NCBI GenBank assembly: GCA_030280995.1
Contig: JASXTE010000014.1
Location: forward strand, 8,720,656-8,784,655
Source: Hemileia vastatrix
Lineage: Eukaryota; Basidiomycota; Pucciniomycetes; Pucciniales; Zaghouaniaceae
Reading direction: 5' to 3'
Length of the DNA stretch: 64,000 nt
The notes under the pieces are model-generated. The model made no database searches. It saw only the letters and a program-made list of their open reading frames with translations, and had not been told where the DNA came from. The translations under genes and the position numbers were made by a program. Shown piece by piece: positions 52,850 to 63,651 of this stretch (position 1 is its first letter; each line of letters begins with the position of its first letter).

Positions 52850-55849
52850 GCTATGATTTTTTCTTTTTATACCTTTTTAGTAGAGTAGGAAGATTAGATA
52901 TCTCCTTCCCAGGTATCCAAGAATCATATTCAGATGATTTATTCTTAAATCTAAATAAGTATTCTGTAGCTTTTTCAGCAGTGACTATTCTGTCATTTAG
53001 AATTTTTTCAATTTCTGCTGTTTCAGTGATTTCATTTGGGGTTTTCTTTGTCTTCCACTCCTTTTTTGAAATAAATCACTATTGGATTGGTAAGGTTTCA
53101 AAAGAGATATTGGAAAAACAGGATGTTTTCTGTCATATGGAGAATACAAAATAACCTCAACAGCATTATCTACAATCATTCTTCTGACAACAAATGGACC
53201 AACAAATGGATCTTTTAATTTGTCATTACCTTGTAAGTTGAAGTGGACTGTAGAAATCAACACTTCATCACCCTTTTTGAAAGTGTATTCTTTATGGGAT
53301 TTGTCCCATCTTTTCTTCTCATATTCAGATGATTTTTCAATAAATTTTTGAGCATGATTTCTGCATAGTTGTTGCATTTGAAGAAAAGATTTGACACCAG
53401 GATGTATATCCAATTTAGGTATTTTGTTATTGAGAATTTGGGCAGGAGTATTTGGAACATATCCAAGCCGGAGCTCAAAAGGCTTTCTTTGAGTAACAGA
53501 ATGAACAGTGCTATTATAAGCAAATTCCAACCCAGGAAGTAAGGTAACCCAATCATGAGTGAATCTTTCATTATCCTTATACTCAAGGCCAAAGGCACAA
53601 TACCTTCTAATCATGTCCTCTAACGTCTGAATCATTCTTTCAGCTAAACCATCAGTCTGTGGATGATGGGCAGTAGAAAGTTTCAGATCACAACCACAAA
53701 CATCCATCAGAGACATCCAAAATTCAGAAGTAAATTTAGGGTCTCTGTCAGAGATTATGGCTTTAGGAAAACCAGCAGTATTAAACATATGAGACCACCA
53801 TAAGAAAGCTAATTCTTTAGAGGAAACATCCATGTGAGTAGGGATAAATTTACACATTTTTGGGAATCTGTCCACAATAACCCAACAAGAGTTATAACTG
53901 TCTTTACCAGCAATAGGTAACCCTGTTACAAATTCCATGTTTATTATCTGCCATGGTGCATCAGGAGGTTCAATATGTTGCATTAATCCTGCTCTTTTAC
54001 CAGTTAATCTTTTTGATTTTTGGCAAGAATCACAAGACTCAACATATAATTTTGTGTCTTCAGACATATTAACCCACCAAGAAGTGTTTTTAATTCTGAT
54101 CATTGTTTTTTCAAGATCAAAATGTCCAGCTAATATATCATAATGACAAATTTTCAAGATGATTTCTTTCATAGAAGGAGGAATAACAATAACATTACTC
54201 AACTTTCTTCTATAATATAGATATCCTTCATCAATTGAAAATTTACCTTTTACCAAAGCTTTTTTGTACTTTGGTGGAAGGGTTTTAATTAATGCTTGTA
54301 TTAAAGCATTCTTTGGATCATTTAATATGGTGCATAACCTTTTCAAGTCAGTTTCCTTATCATATGAATCCAGAATAAGCTGTAATAGCTCTTCCTCCAT
54401 ATCAACCACATATATCCCATGTATATGAATAATTTCATCCTCAGGATCATACACAGGATTAGAGTCATTATTTGGTAAAGGTAACCTAGATAACATATCC
54501 ACATTTGAGTGAACAATACCAGCCCTATGAATAATTGTCATTCTCCCTCTGTATTCTTGAACAGCCAACTGCCATCTGAACTTATGTCTGTTAGGTGTTT
54601 TCAAGTTTAAAAGGGATTTAACTGCACTGCAGTCAGTGACAAGTTCAAATTTCTGGTCATCTAGGTAATAATGAAGCTTTTCTAGAGCCCATACTACAGC
54701 TAAACACTCTAATTGAGTAGCACCATATTTCAATTCACTATTTCTCAAGGTTCTTGAAATATAACAAATTACTACTTCTGAAACTTTATCATTTATCACT
54801 TGTTTTTGATGGAGGGCAGCACCAAGACCAATGAAACTGGCATCAGTGTACAAAACAAATGGTTGATTAAAGTCAGGTAAAGGAAGAATTGGTGCTGACA
54901 TCAAAAAGTGTTTCTTAGTGTCAAAAGCTCTTTGTCTTTCACTATTCCAGACAAAAGCAACATCCTTTCTAGTTAATTGGGTAAGGGGTAAAGCTATGAC
55001 TTGGTAATTTTTAATATACTGTCTATAGTATCCACACGTTCCCAAAAAACTTTGGAGCTCTCTCACTGTAGTAGGAGCCTTTACCTGTTGTATGGCTGCC
55101 ACTTTGTTCTGGTCAACACATATCTGTAAGCCTGAAACAACACGACCAAGAACTTTTAAAGAATGGAAACCAAATTTACATTTCTTCAAAGCAAGTTTCA
55201 TATTTATTTCATCCATTTTCTGGAATACTTTACACAAGTGGTTAAGATGGTCCTCAAATGTTTTTGAGAATATAATGATATCATCAATATAAACCATCAG
55301 CCATCCTTCAATTATCTCTTGATGGAATGTGTTATCCATTACTTTTTGGAAAACTGAAGGGGCATTTTTAGGGCCAAATGGCATCCTAATATACTTATAA
55401 ATACCCATATGAGTGGCAATCATCAGAAAGTTCTGAGAATTTTTCTCAACAGGTACCTGGTGATATCCCTTATTACCATTCAAACAGCTGATATATTTAG
55501 CACCCTGTAAAGTAGCATGTATAGAGCTGATTCTAGGTAAAGGATAGATATCATCAACAGTATAAGTGTTTAGTGCTCTATAATCACCACATAACCTGGC
55601 TTTATCTTTCTCATAAGAAATTAGGACAGGTGAGATAACACAATGTTTAGGTGTTTCAACTACCTTTTCAATAATATTCATTTTTAAAAGGGTAGAGATA
55701 TTGTCTTCAATATCTTTTCTCTTTGTGGGGGAAGCAGGATAAGGCTTCTTCTTTAAACTAGGTGGTATATCAGTTAATGGGCAAGACAATGAAAGTTTCA
55801 TTTCCTCTTTAACTAATCCCAGTTCATGTGACCCATGAGCAAAGGCCAT
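52850..55849 (-). pseudogene. RT, RNase H, integrase and chromodomain of element F
   Basis: A 950-codon open stretch (55849-52997) covers RT to the integrase C-terminus. RT motif C is intact (YIDDIIIFSK), but motif A reads CLNGNKGYHQ where B has CLDGNKGYHQ, so a catalytic Asp is lost. RNase H shows LYTDASFIGLG, LECLAVVWAL, VTDCSAVKSLL and NVDMLSRLP. Integrase shows the HHCC region and ISDRDPKF and AERMIQT, but the first catalytic Asp is Glu (NMEFVTG; B has NMDFVTG). The frame ends in LKQQKLKKF after a one-base change near 53050. The chromodomain (EYDSWIPGKEISNLPTLL) continues in another frame to about 52860. Confidence 0.88.
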
Positions 55850-56995
55850 AGGGGAAAGACTTTATCAAGTTAATGATGGAATCTTTATCCTCACCAGAAA
55901 GTTGTTCTCCAAAAGAGGCATTGTAAATTTCAGACAAAAGGGCATGCATCTCTTTTGTAGATCTTCCTTTACATTGAATTACAGAATTACATGTGTTTAA
56001 TTCTGGTTTCAATAATTTTTAGGGGAGGAAATCTTAAATTTTCTCTTCACATTCATTCCCATTGTGAAACATTGATTTGAGGGATCCAATTTTATGCCAT
56101 ACTTGGTTAAAATATCATTCCCTAAAATAAACCAATTGCTTAAGTTGTTATTCTTCATGACAACAAAATCACAAATAGCTCTTACAAAACCATGGTTATA
56201 TTTAAAAAACACTGTGGCTTTGTATTTACCAATGGGGGACAAAACAGAGCCATAACCTCTCCAATTTTCAGAAATTATAGTCATCAGTTTTGACTTATAG
56301 TGTTGATCCACTGAAGCAAGTGCTCTTTCAGAAACTACACTTCCTCCAGCTCCAGAATCCAGAACAACTTCAATGCTGGTTCCATTCATCAAGACTGGTG
56401 CCTTGAGAGGGGCAATAACAATTGAGTTATCATCAATGTTCTTTATGATCTCAGCATCCTCAACTGTAGATAAAGCATTATTATCAATATCAATAGTATT
56501 TAAATAATAAATATCCTCTTCCAGAATCAAGATTTCTTGTTGAGATTCATATGAAATATTTCTGGCACAATCACTTGATGTTTCATCCAGTGCCACTGTG
56601 TCATCATCATGCTCCTCTGTTTGTTCTACAAGATTTATCTTCTTGTCACAAACATGGACTTTCTGCCAAGGCTTTTTGCACTTGAAGCATGTGTTTGTTC
56701 CATACTTCTTTGGTGCAACAGGGGCAGAAGGTTTACCAACCTTTTCCAGAGGTTTCTGTTGGTAAGTGGAGGATTTCTCCAAAGGGGTCCTAGGAATGAA
56801 TCTTCTTGCATCATACTTATTGTTTAGAAGGATCTCATTGCAAGTATTAATGAAAGAAGAGGGTTCCTTGGAGAACTCAGTCCTAGCCACTATCAAGTCT
56901 CTCAGAGACATTGGTAATTTATAAAGAATCCTGTCCTTCCATAAATCAAACTCCATATTTGGGTCCTTTGCCCTTAAGATTTTTACAAGTTTCAT
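55824..56995 (-). pseudogene. Gag C-terminus, zinc knuckle and protease of element F
   Basis: The stretch 56995-56009 encodes the end of the gag core (LRDLIVARTEFSKEPSSFIN), a zinc knuckle (CFKCKKPWQKVHVC, with the conserved Gly before His changed to Val), and the protease (EVVLDSGAGGSVVSE). It shifts frame at about 56010 and again near 55850. In B the same region is one frame. Confidence 0.82.
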
Positions 56996-58875
56996 TAAAA
57001 AAACTCAATAGGTTTATCAGTAGAAGAGCTATATCTAGTTTCCTCATACTGCCTTTGTTGAGCCATTCTGAACTTGGAGCCACCAAATTGTGCTTTAATT
57101 AATTTCTTCCAATCCTCCCATGAGTAGTCATTCCCATCCAGGAGAACAGATTCATACCACATTAGGGCAACATTAGTGAACAAAGAAATTAACTTGGACA
57201 CAATTTCCTCATCTGGGAGTGTGTAAGAATTTTTTAAGTTATCAATTCTGCAAATAAATTGTTGCCAATCAGAGGAAGAATCACCATCAAATGTAGGATA
57301 TTGGTCAAGTTTTGGCCAATTCTTTTGATTTAAAGGAGTCTCCTTAGTACTAGCTTGTTTCATAGTAAGAAAAAGCTGTAATTTTTCTAATTGGGCTGTA
57401 ATCTCATTGTTTAATCCTTCTGTTTAAGTTCCTGGTGCATCATCAGTTTTTGATGGAAACTCAGTGGTATCAACAGGTATTTCTGGATCTATTTTTACTT
57501 TAGATGAACTAGCCACAGGTAACTCTGGAGCATCCTGTACTATTTTTTCCTTCAAAGAAATCTCAGAATACTTTTGATCAATAAACAATGAGTTCAATTT
57601 CTCCTCAATGGTTGTTAGTCTAGTTTTCAATCTTGGAATACTAGATAAACTCTCATTGATTGTTGCAAAAGATAACTGATTCTTATTTTGAAAAGATGAA
57701 AAATGGTCATTCAATCTTTTCAAATTCATCTTATCTATCTCCACCTCCTGGCAACAAGCAGATACAGTATCTTTTAGTTTAGACAAATCATTTTTTATAT
57801 TTTGCCATAAAGCAACTTTCTTTCCATGGGTTTCTTTGTAATGAGACAATTCATCAGAGACTCTCTGTGATTCACTTCTTAAAGCTTGATAACCCTGATC
57901 AGTTAACAAGCTATTATATCTCTGGGTCAATTGCATATTGTTCATTATATGATTTTGTTTGGCAATAATATCTCTCAAGTACTCATCATTAATCCTTGCT
58001 ACATCCGGAGTGTTTCTCAATAAGGAAACTGAGTAACTTTCCAGACTCTCATAGAACTCAGGGTCAAGAGTTTCATCAATTACAGCCATATCAGGGTTAA
58101 TCATTAAGGTAGCAATTAAAAGTAATGGATTAGATACATGAGTTATCTGTCTACTGCTCCCAGCCTCTACTGGTCTCAAGGTGTCTTCTTCCCTCTCAGA
58201 TTTACCTGAAAGAACAGAATCAGCCACAAGAAAAGGCACTTGAGAATCAATAGAGGGACGTAGCAGGGTTTTCTGGGTATCACCATATTGGGCTTTCTTC
58301 TTCTTTTGCCTCCTTTATAGGGGTGGGGAGGTGTGGGGTTGACCTGGTTGGGCCTTGATGGACCTGCCTGAAGTAACTGATGCTGATTTTGAGACAGGTA
58401 GTCCCACTAAGTGTTTAACCTGTCCCACTGCCACTTAGACACTTCCACCTTTTCTTGGGACTGGGGAGCCAATTGTTGTTGATCCCTGGGAGGAAGAGGT
58501 TTCTTCTTCTCTTGAAGAAAGGTATCTATTCTTCTCACCTTTTCTTCCAGAGCATCTACCCTTGCCTTTAGTCTCAAGTTTTCTGTCCTTAGCTCCTTTA
58601 TGTGAGTTGAAAGATTCTTTACCTGTTGAGACAATGGCATCTTTTTTATCCTGAAGCCTTTTGGAAGCTCTTCTGGTGGGTTTATCATAGGCTTCTGATC
58701 CTGAGTTGTGTCCACTAGGATTTCTACTTCTTCCATCTCTACATCCTGTTTGGGGCAAGGATTTATTAGTCTGAGAAATTCTTCTTGTTAAAGGAGAACT
58801 TACAGAAGTAGGCTCATCATAATCAATCAAGTCCAATTCTTCTTCACATGCAGCAGAACCACTTTGGTCAGTCAT
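56995..58875 (-). pseudogene. gag: Gag N-terminal and core region of element F
   Basis: It starts at the ATG at 58875 (MTDQSGSAACEEELDLIDYD, close to B). The frame is stopped at 58435 by a TAA just after GGSV. Later pieces (58239-57424 and 57363-56995) continue the coiled-coil region and the gag core (WPKLDQYPTFDGDSSSDWQQF). No solo LTR is present, so this copy shows the uninterrupted target site used in B. Confidence 0.82.
58407..58736 (-). pseudogene. Overlapping +1-frame ORF of element F (shortened)
   Basis: 109 codons from an ATG 139 nt after the gag ATG, as in B: MEEVEILVD, coiled coil (QQVKNLSTHIKELRTENLRL), VSKWQWDRLN, then a stop. The expected basic end follows in the DNA (around 58270-58330) but beyond the stop and in a shifted frame. 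Relative to B it lost only the tail. Confidence 0.5.
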
Positions 58876-59039
58876 TTTAAGATTTTACTGAAATGAAGAA
58901 AAGAGAAAATAAGATTAATTAGTCTTTATTTTGATTTTTATTTAACAAAAAATAATAAAAAAATAATAAAAAAAAATCTTTTTTAGGATAAAAAATCAAC
59001 TGAATAAAATTAATTAATTAATTCAAAAAATAATTTAAA

Positions 59040-59575
59040 ACAAGAATTATAATATAATCAGCTGTAGAAATAAATTAAATTTTTTTTAATAATTTTAATT
59101 AATTATTTTCAGGATTTGAATCAACTAATTTATTACCAGGACTTAATGTCAACTGAAGTAATTAAATATGAATCTTTATTAATAAAAAAATATTTTTCAT
59201 TATACTGATCACTTAACTACCAGGACTTAATGTCAACTGAAGTAATTAAATTTGAAGTTTTATTTTTAAAATTTTATTAAACTGATCACTTAACTACCAG
59301 GACTTAATGTCAACTGAAGTAATTAAATACGAGTTTTATTAATTAAAAAAAAATTTATTGAACTACCAGGACTCAAGGTCAACTGAAGTAGTTAAATATG
59401 AATTATATATTAAAAAAATATTATTGTCAGGACAATTTGTCAACTGGAACAATTAAAATTTAAATTAATCAGGAAAAATGTCAACTGAAAAATTATAATA
59501 ATTAATATTAAAATATAATTATTTTATTACTTCTGGGACTAAGAACACTTATTGCTCTATTATGGTCAACCAGGA
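59040..59575 (-). ncRNA. Hairpin array in the 5' leader of element F
   Basis: Repeated CAG-TT-GAC-loop-GTC-CTG units occur as in B. The long hairpin at 59533-59573 has the best stem of all copies: CTGG-TT-GAC with GTC-CCAG. It is followed by a block shared with B and G (CAGGGGGAGGTG in sense). Confidence 0.55.
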
Positions 59576-59787
59576 AAAATAAAAAAATAATAATAATAAA
59601 AATAAAAATCCAAATTACCAGACACCTCCCCCTGTAAAATAAGCAATTTAATGCCACTTACAGAGTGCTGAGTAAAAGGAAATACGTAGCAAATGAAGAG
59701 TGAAGCGTAACCCACAAATAGTAATGTCAATTATTACCACAATATATACGACGTTTAGTCAATATATGAACCTAATTTTTGGAGCGC

Positions 59788-59809
59788 GGTTCGATTCCCG
59801 TTTGCGGCA
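59788..59809 (+). other. tRNA 3'-end-like motif in leader of F
   Basis: GGTTCGATTCCCGTTTGCGGCA matches the B-box consensus GGTTCGANTCC and the layout of a tRNA 3' end without CCA. A T-run follows within a few bases. It lies about 140 bp inside the 5' LTR, too far away to be a normal primer-binding site. Confidence 0.5.
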
Positions 59810-59947
59810 AGATTTTTTGTCACATGATGTATGACATTTGTCGTTTTCGTCGCTTTCTTGTCCTTACAGGTATTCGAACTCTGATGGTCCCTTCAATTAC
59901 GCCCTCAAATCACGATGCACCGTTGAAAATTTGGAAAGGCCCTCAAT

Positions 59948-60735
59948 TGTCAAGGGGTACTTTTGGTCTAGAAGCTTGGTTTGAGGTTTATACAAGGAAT
60001 TTTAGGGTTTTATTGAACTCTCAAAGAATAGTACGTATTTCTTAATCAAAATAATTGTTTTACTCAAAAAAAAGAGGTAGTTATAAGATATCAATATAAA
60101 TTATAGATTAGAATTACGGTGTTGTAAATACTAAAGTTATAAAATATAGGAATAAATGTATTGTTGTGAGTGTAATAGCAATGTAAGTAAACAGAATGAT
60201 TTGAAAAGCACAAAGTAAGAGGCCTTTTATAGGCAAAACATGAGGGAATAAAATATACGGAATTTACACCATATATTGTAAGCATGTGAGAAAAAGAATA
60301 ACTGAAAGGAGTACATATATGACACAAGAATTAAATAAACTGGTACGTATACAAGGACATCAAATTTATTAGCAATAAAGTTTGAGTTCCTTGGACTGTC
60401 ACAATTAATTACACAATAATTAATTAATTATATTACTTTCACAGGATTCCAGATCTCTCACTGAGGTAATATAATTGTTTTAAAGTTTTTTTATTATAAT
60501 TTTTTTATTAAATTCTATTCCCATTAACTTATACCATTGAGCACGGTGTTAGGGAGTAAAATTGTAAGGGACATTTTATTTACACTAATTAATTATATTA
60601 CTTATTGTACTTAACTAGTTAATTGTAAGTAATACTTAAGTAGGTAATTAATTATTAGTAAGAAGAAGGGGCGTGGCTTCAACTCAGTAAAATAATTAAT
60701 TATTTTACTGGTTAAGTCTAGTAGCCTGGCTGACA
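59948..60735 (-). repeat. 5' LTR of element F
   Basis: 788 bp, TGTCAAGGGG...CCTGGCTGACA, collinear with 52030-52817. In sense, the internal side starts ATTGAGGGCCTTTCC. Confidence 0.95.
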
Positions 60736-60740
60736 GAACT

Positions 60741-61035
60741 CATCTTGAGCTCTTAACCAAAAATGGATGAGTCTGTGCTTCAATAATAGTGAAAGTTTAA
60801 TGAAAAATTTATAGAAATAATGAGAAGGGAAGATTAATTATCTGATCCATTCACAGAATTTTTTTCATCAAACTCATTTTCATTTTCATTTTGAATTTCA
60901 CTTGATCATTAAAAATACTGAAAATTATACTATTTATTTCAAAAACATCACTTTTAACCTCTCTAGTGATTTTATTTTATTTTATTTTTGAAAATATATA
61001 AAATAAGATCAGTGGTTCTTTTTAATGATAACTCC
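60741..61035. other. Short segment between F and a truncated LTR, nothing recognised
   Basis: About 295 bp of AT-rich sequence that was next to G sequence before F inserted. No reading frame or repeat partner was recognised in the window. Confidence 0.4.
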
Positions 61036-61280
61036 TGTCAGCCAGGCTATACCAGGAGTCCAGTAAATTATATGTTAATTTATTGGACCTGAAAGAGGGC
61101 GTAAGAATTGTATTTTATGTATATAAATTAATATTTTATTGCATAATAAAATTATATAAGTATCTTATTAAAAATAAGTGTTATATTAATTTTATTGTTA
61201 TATAAATTTTCATACATTTAAATTAAGCATAATATATTTTATATTCTACAAATAATGGCGCATTTTTATGTATTAAATAG
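61036..61280 (+). repeat. Truncated LTR of the C family
   Basis: It begins TGTCAGCCAGGCTATACCAGG, the exact sense start of the C LTR. It follows that LTR for about 245 bp (TTTATGTATTAAAT near the end) and stops where GGGGTATCAATG begins. It is in the opposite orientation to C. Confidence 0.8.
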
Positions 61281-61362
61281 GGGGTATCAATGTTCAGGGA
61301 TCCGCAATTAAGGATCAGGAATTTTTTTTTCCGGGATCAGACATTATTAATTGCAGAAGATT

Positions 61363-61394
61363 CTTATCCACTAGCCCCAGGGCTAGTGGTTAAG
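61363..61394. repeat. Subterminal hairpin of the Harbinger element
   Basis: Two 15-base arms (CTTATCCACTAGCCC and GGGCTAGTGGTTAAG) with one mismatch and a 2-base loop lie about 80 bp inside the left end. It could be a transposase binding site; that is inference. Confidence 0.7.
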
Positions 61395-61658
61395 GAATCC
61401 ACAATAATGCATTATCCCCCCTCTTATACCCCAATTACCATTCCTAATTCCTGATCCCAAACTCATCTCATCCACGATGGATTTGCAAGAAAGTAACATG
61501 ACTCATAATTTCTGATGCCATCTTTAAGTCTTTCCTCACTCTATGCTACTTAATTTTGGTGGCGAACACTTAAGTTTTTCTTCTATCTACACACCCCAAC
61601 TGCACATTTGGCGGTGCATTCCCACTTCCCTCATCACATAACCCTTCCACTGGCAACA

Positions 61659-62921
61659 ATGAAACACCTCTCTACTAGGAAGCTACTTCACTCAACAATG
61701 AATGCTATTACTTTTCTTTTAGTTCTTTACTATAAATTTGACTCTGATTTAGAAGATGCTTTAGCTCATATGTGTTTTCTTTCCAAAAAGTGTTACATCA
61801 TCACCAGGGGGCCAAATCTTTATCATGATCCCTGATATTATCTGGCCTCCATTCTCAACATTCCTCATTTAAACTTCACACAACTTTTTAGAACTTCTCC
61901 CGATTCTTTCTTCAAACTTTATCAACTCATCTCCGATCATCTTATCTTTCATAACAATTCCCATAACAAACAGCGTAATCCTGCTATCCAACTTGCTGTT
62001 GCACTATGTCGCTTTGGCTCAAATGGAAATGGTGCTGCTGTAAGACGTTTGGATAATCTATTTAAAATAGGATATGGTACTGTGATATTATACACCAAGC
62101 GCTGTATGATTGCTATCCTTTCCCTCAAGTCTCAAACACTTGCTTGGCCAAATCCAGAACAACGACTTGAATCCTCTCAAGTAATGCAACCTGAAGGTTT
62201 CCCTGGCTGTGTAGGATTTGTTGATGGCACAACCATCCCTTTGAGTCAAAAGCCTGCTCATGATGGCAACCATTATTTTGATTGCAAAAAAAGGTTTCTT
62301 CAAAATCTTCTCCAAGTTCTCATCCTTCATAAACTAACTTTTTATCTTCTTTCAAGATACTCTATTTCCGTACAACTTGTATGTGATGTAAATAAAAAAT
62401 TTATTGCTTTTCATAGTGGCTGCACTGGCTCATGTCATGACTCTTCCGTCTTCCAAAGAATGAGGATTTCTCAAACCCCTGACTTATACTTTGACAAATC
62501 TCAGTACCTCCTTGCAGACTCAGCATATGCAAGTGGGAAGTACATTATACCTGCTTTCCGTGGTGCAACCTTAGAAAATGACACCAAAACTAGATTAAAT
62601 TATCACCTTGCCCAATCAAGAGTGCAAATTGAACATGCTATAGGTATTTTAAAGGGACGATTTTCTAGTCTTTGGGAGCTCAGAATCCAATTTCAAAAAA
62701 AATTGGAGATCAAAACTGCAAATCATTGGATCATGACTTGCATTATACTCCACAATATCCTAGCTGATTTAAAGGATGAGTGGAATGATCTTTATGAAAA
62801 AGAGGATCCTGAACCAGCACCGGCTCTCCCCTCCCTTGAATCACAAAACATTCATTCAACCGGCATACACTCTGTCATTATGCCTATTACACTCCAAAAT
62901 TTCTCTTCACCACCCTTTTAA
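61659..62921 (+). pseudogene. PIF/Harbinger transposase (DDE_Tnp_4 type) with one premature TGA
   Basis: A single frame runs from the ATG at 61659 to 62921 with a TGA at 61833-61835 (before YYLASILNIPHL); a CGA codon would fit. The N-terminal helical region is FNYTQ-like, ending in NPAIQLAVALCRFGSNGNGA. The catalytic domain shows Asp in GFVDGTTIPL, Asp in the GSCHDSSVF block, Asp in LLADSAYASG, and Glu in SRVQIEHAIGILKGRF. A 63-nt intron (62294-62356; CTAAC branch site, TTTCAAG acceptor) has no stop and interrupts the DCKK / YSISVQLV junction. Its removal restores the family pattern. It acts in the nucleus on the element's ends. The single stop makes this a very recently lost or possibly readable copy. 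Confidence 0.82.
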
Positions 62922-63609
62922 ATTATTTTTTTTTACTCTCCAAATGTCTTATTTGTGTACTTCATTCACTTGGGTTGGTATTTTGGTTTGTTGCATATTC
63001 ATTTTTTTTTGTAATTTACGGTGAAAATCTTTTTTTTGGATGGCTCATTGGTTTTCTTTCACCAGCTCAACATGAAATCGCATATTTTGTCAGTGATTTT
63101 TTTTCTTTCATCACTCATATCCTTTTCATCCTCTCCTCAAACATCGCTCAAATATTTTCGTTACTTTTTTTTTCTCAACTCATCTCACCAGGTAAGTCTT
63201 TTTTTTTCTTTTTTCTTGTTTTTTATTTGCTAATCATGAATTTTTTTATTTTGCTTTTTTTGTTTTTGTTTTTGTTTTGTTTTTGTTTTTGGTTTTGTTT
63301 TTGGTTTTTTTTTTTTTTTTTTTTTTTGTAAGTCTTTTTTTTATTTTCAAGGTTAGACTAACTTTTTTTTTCTTTTTTTTTCTCTCCTTCACCCTCTTTA
63401 GCTGCCTCATTTCACCCCTTTTCCTCTCTCTTTACCTGCCTTTCACCCTCCTTGCCTGTCCCGAATCCCCACATTCCCCCCTCTTTAGGTGCCTCAAGAC
63501 CGCCCTTCCCCTCTCTTTAGGTGCCTCATCACTCCCCCCTTCTCCTCTCTTTAACCACTTCAACTCCCCCCTTCCCCCCTTCCACTTCCATTTAGCCACC
63601 TCTGCTCCC
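62922..63609 (+). other. T-rich then pyrimidine-rich minisatellite region
   Basis: Long T runs and GTTTTT repeats (63200-63330) are followed by degenerate units of about 35-40 bp around CTCTCTTTAGGTGCCTCA with C runs. Leu/Phe- and Pro-rich reading frames here are composition artefacts. Confidence 0.6.
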
Positions 63610-63651
63610 CCTCCTTAACAAACAATTGCTATCAATTGTTTGTTAAGGAGG
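63610..63651. repeat. Perfect 19-bp hairpin at the centre of a large palindrome
   Basis: CCTCCTTAACAAACAATTG and its exact complement are separated by CTAT. Pyrimidine-rich units lie on the left and purine-rich units on the right (ACCTAAAAGGGGGG is the complement of the left unit), so symmetry extends loosely for about 300 bp each way. Confidence 0.85.

Larger units (their letters stand above)
52030..60735 (-). mobile_element. Complete Ty3/gypsy retrotransposon F (B family), TSD GAACT
   Basis: An 8.7-kb element with 788-bp LTRs (52030-52817 and 59948-60735), GAACT at 52025-52029 and 60736-60740, and minus-strand gag-pol closely related to B. It is inserted in the remains of element G. Several frameshifts and two catalytic-site changes make it non-autonomous. 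Confidence 0.95.

Noticed and set aside
62975..63618. Phe/Leu- and Pro-rich ORFs
   Set aside because: Produced by long T runs and the pyrimidine minisatellite; no initiation context or conserved motif.
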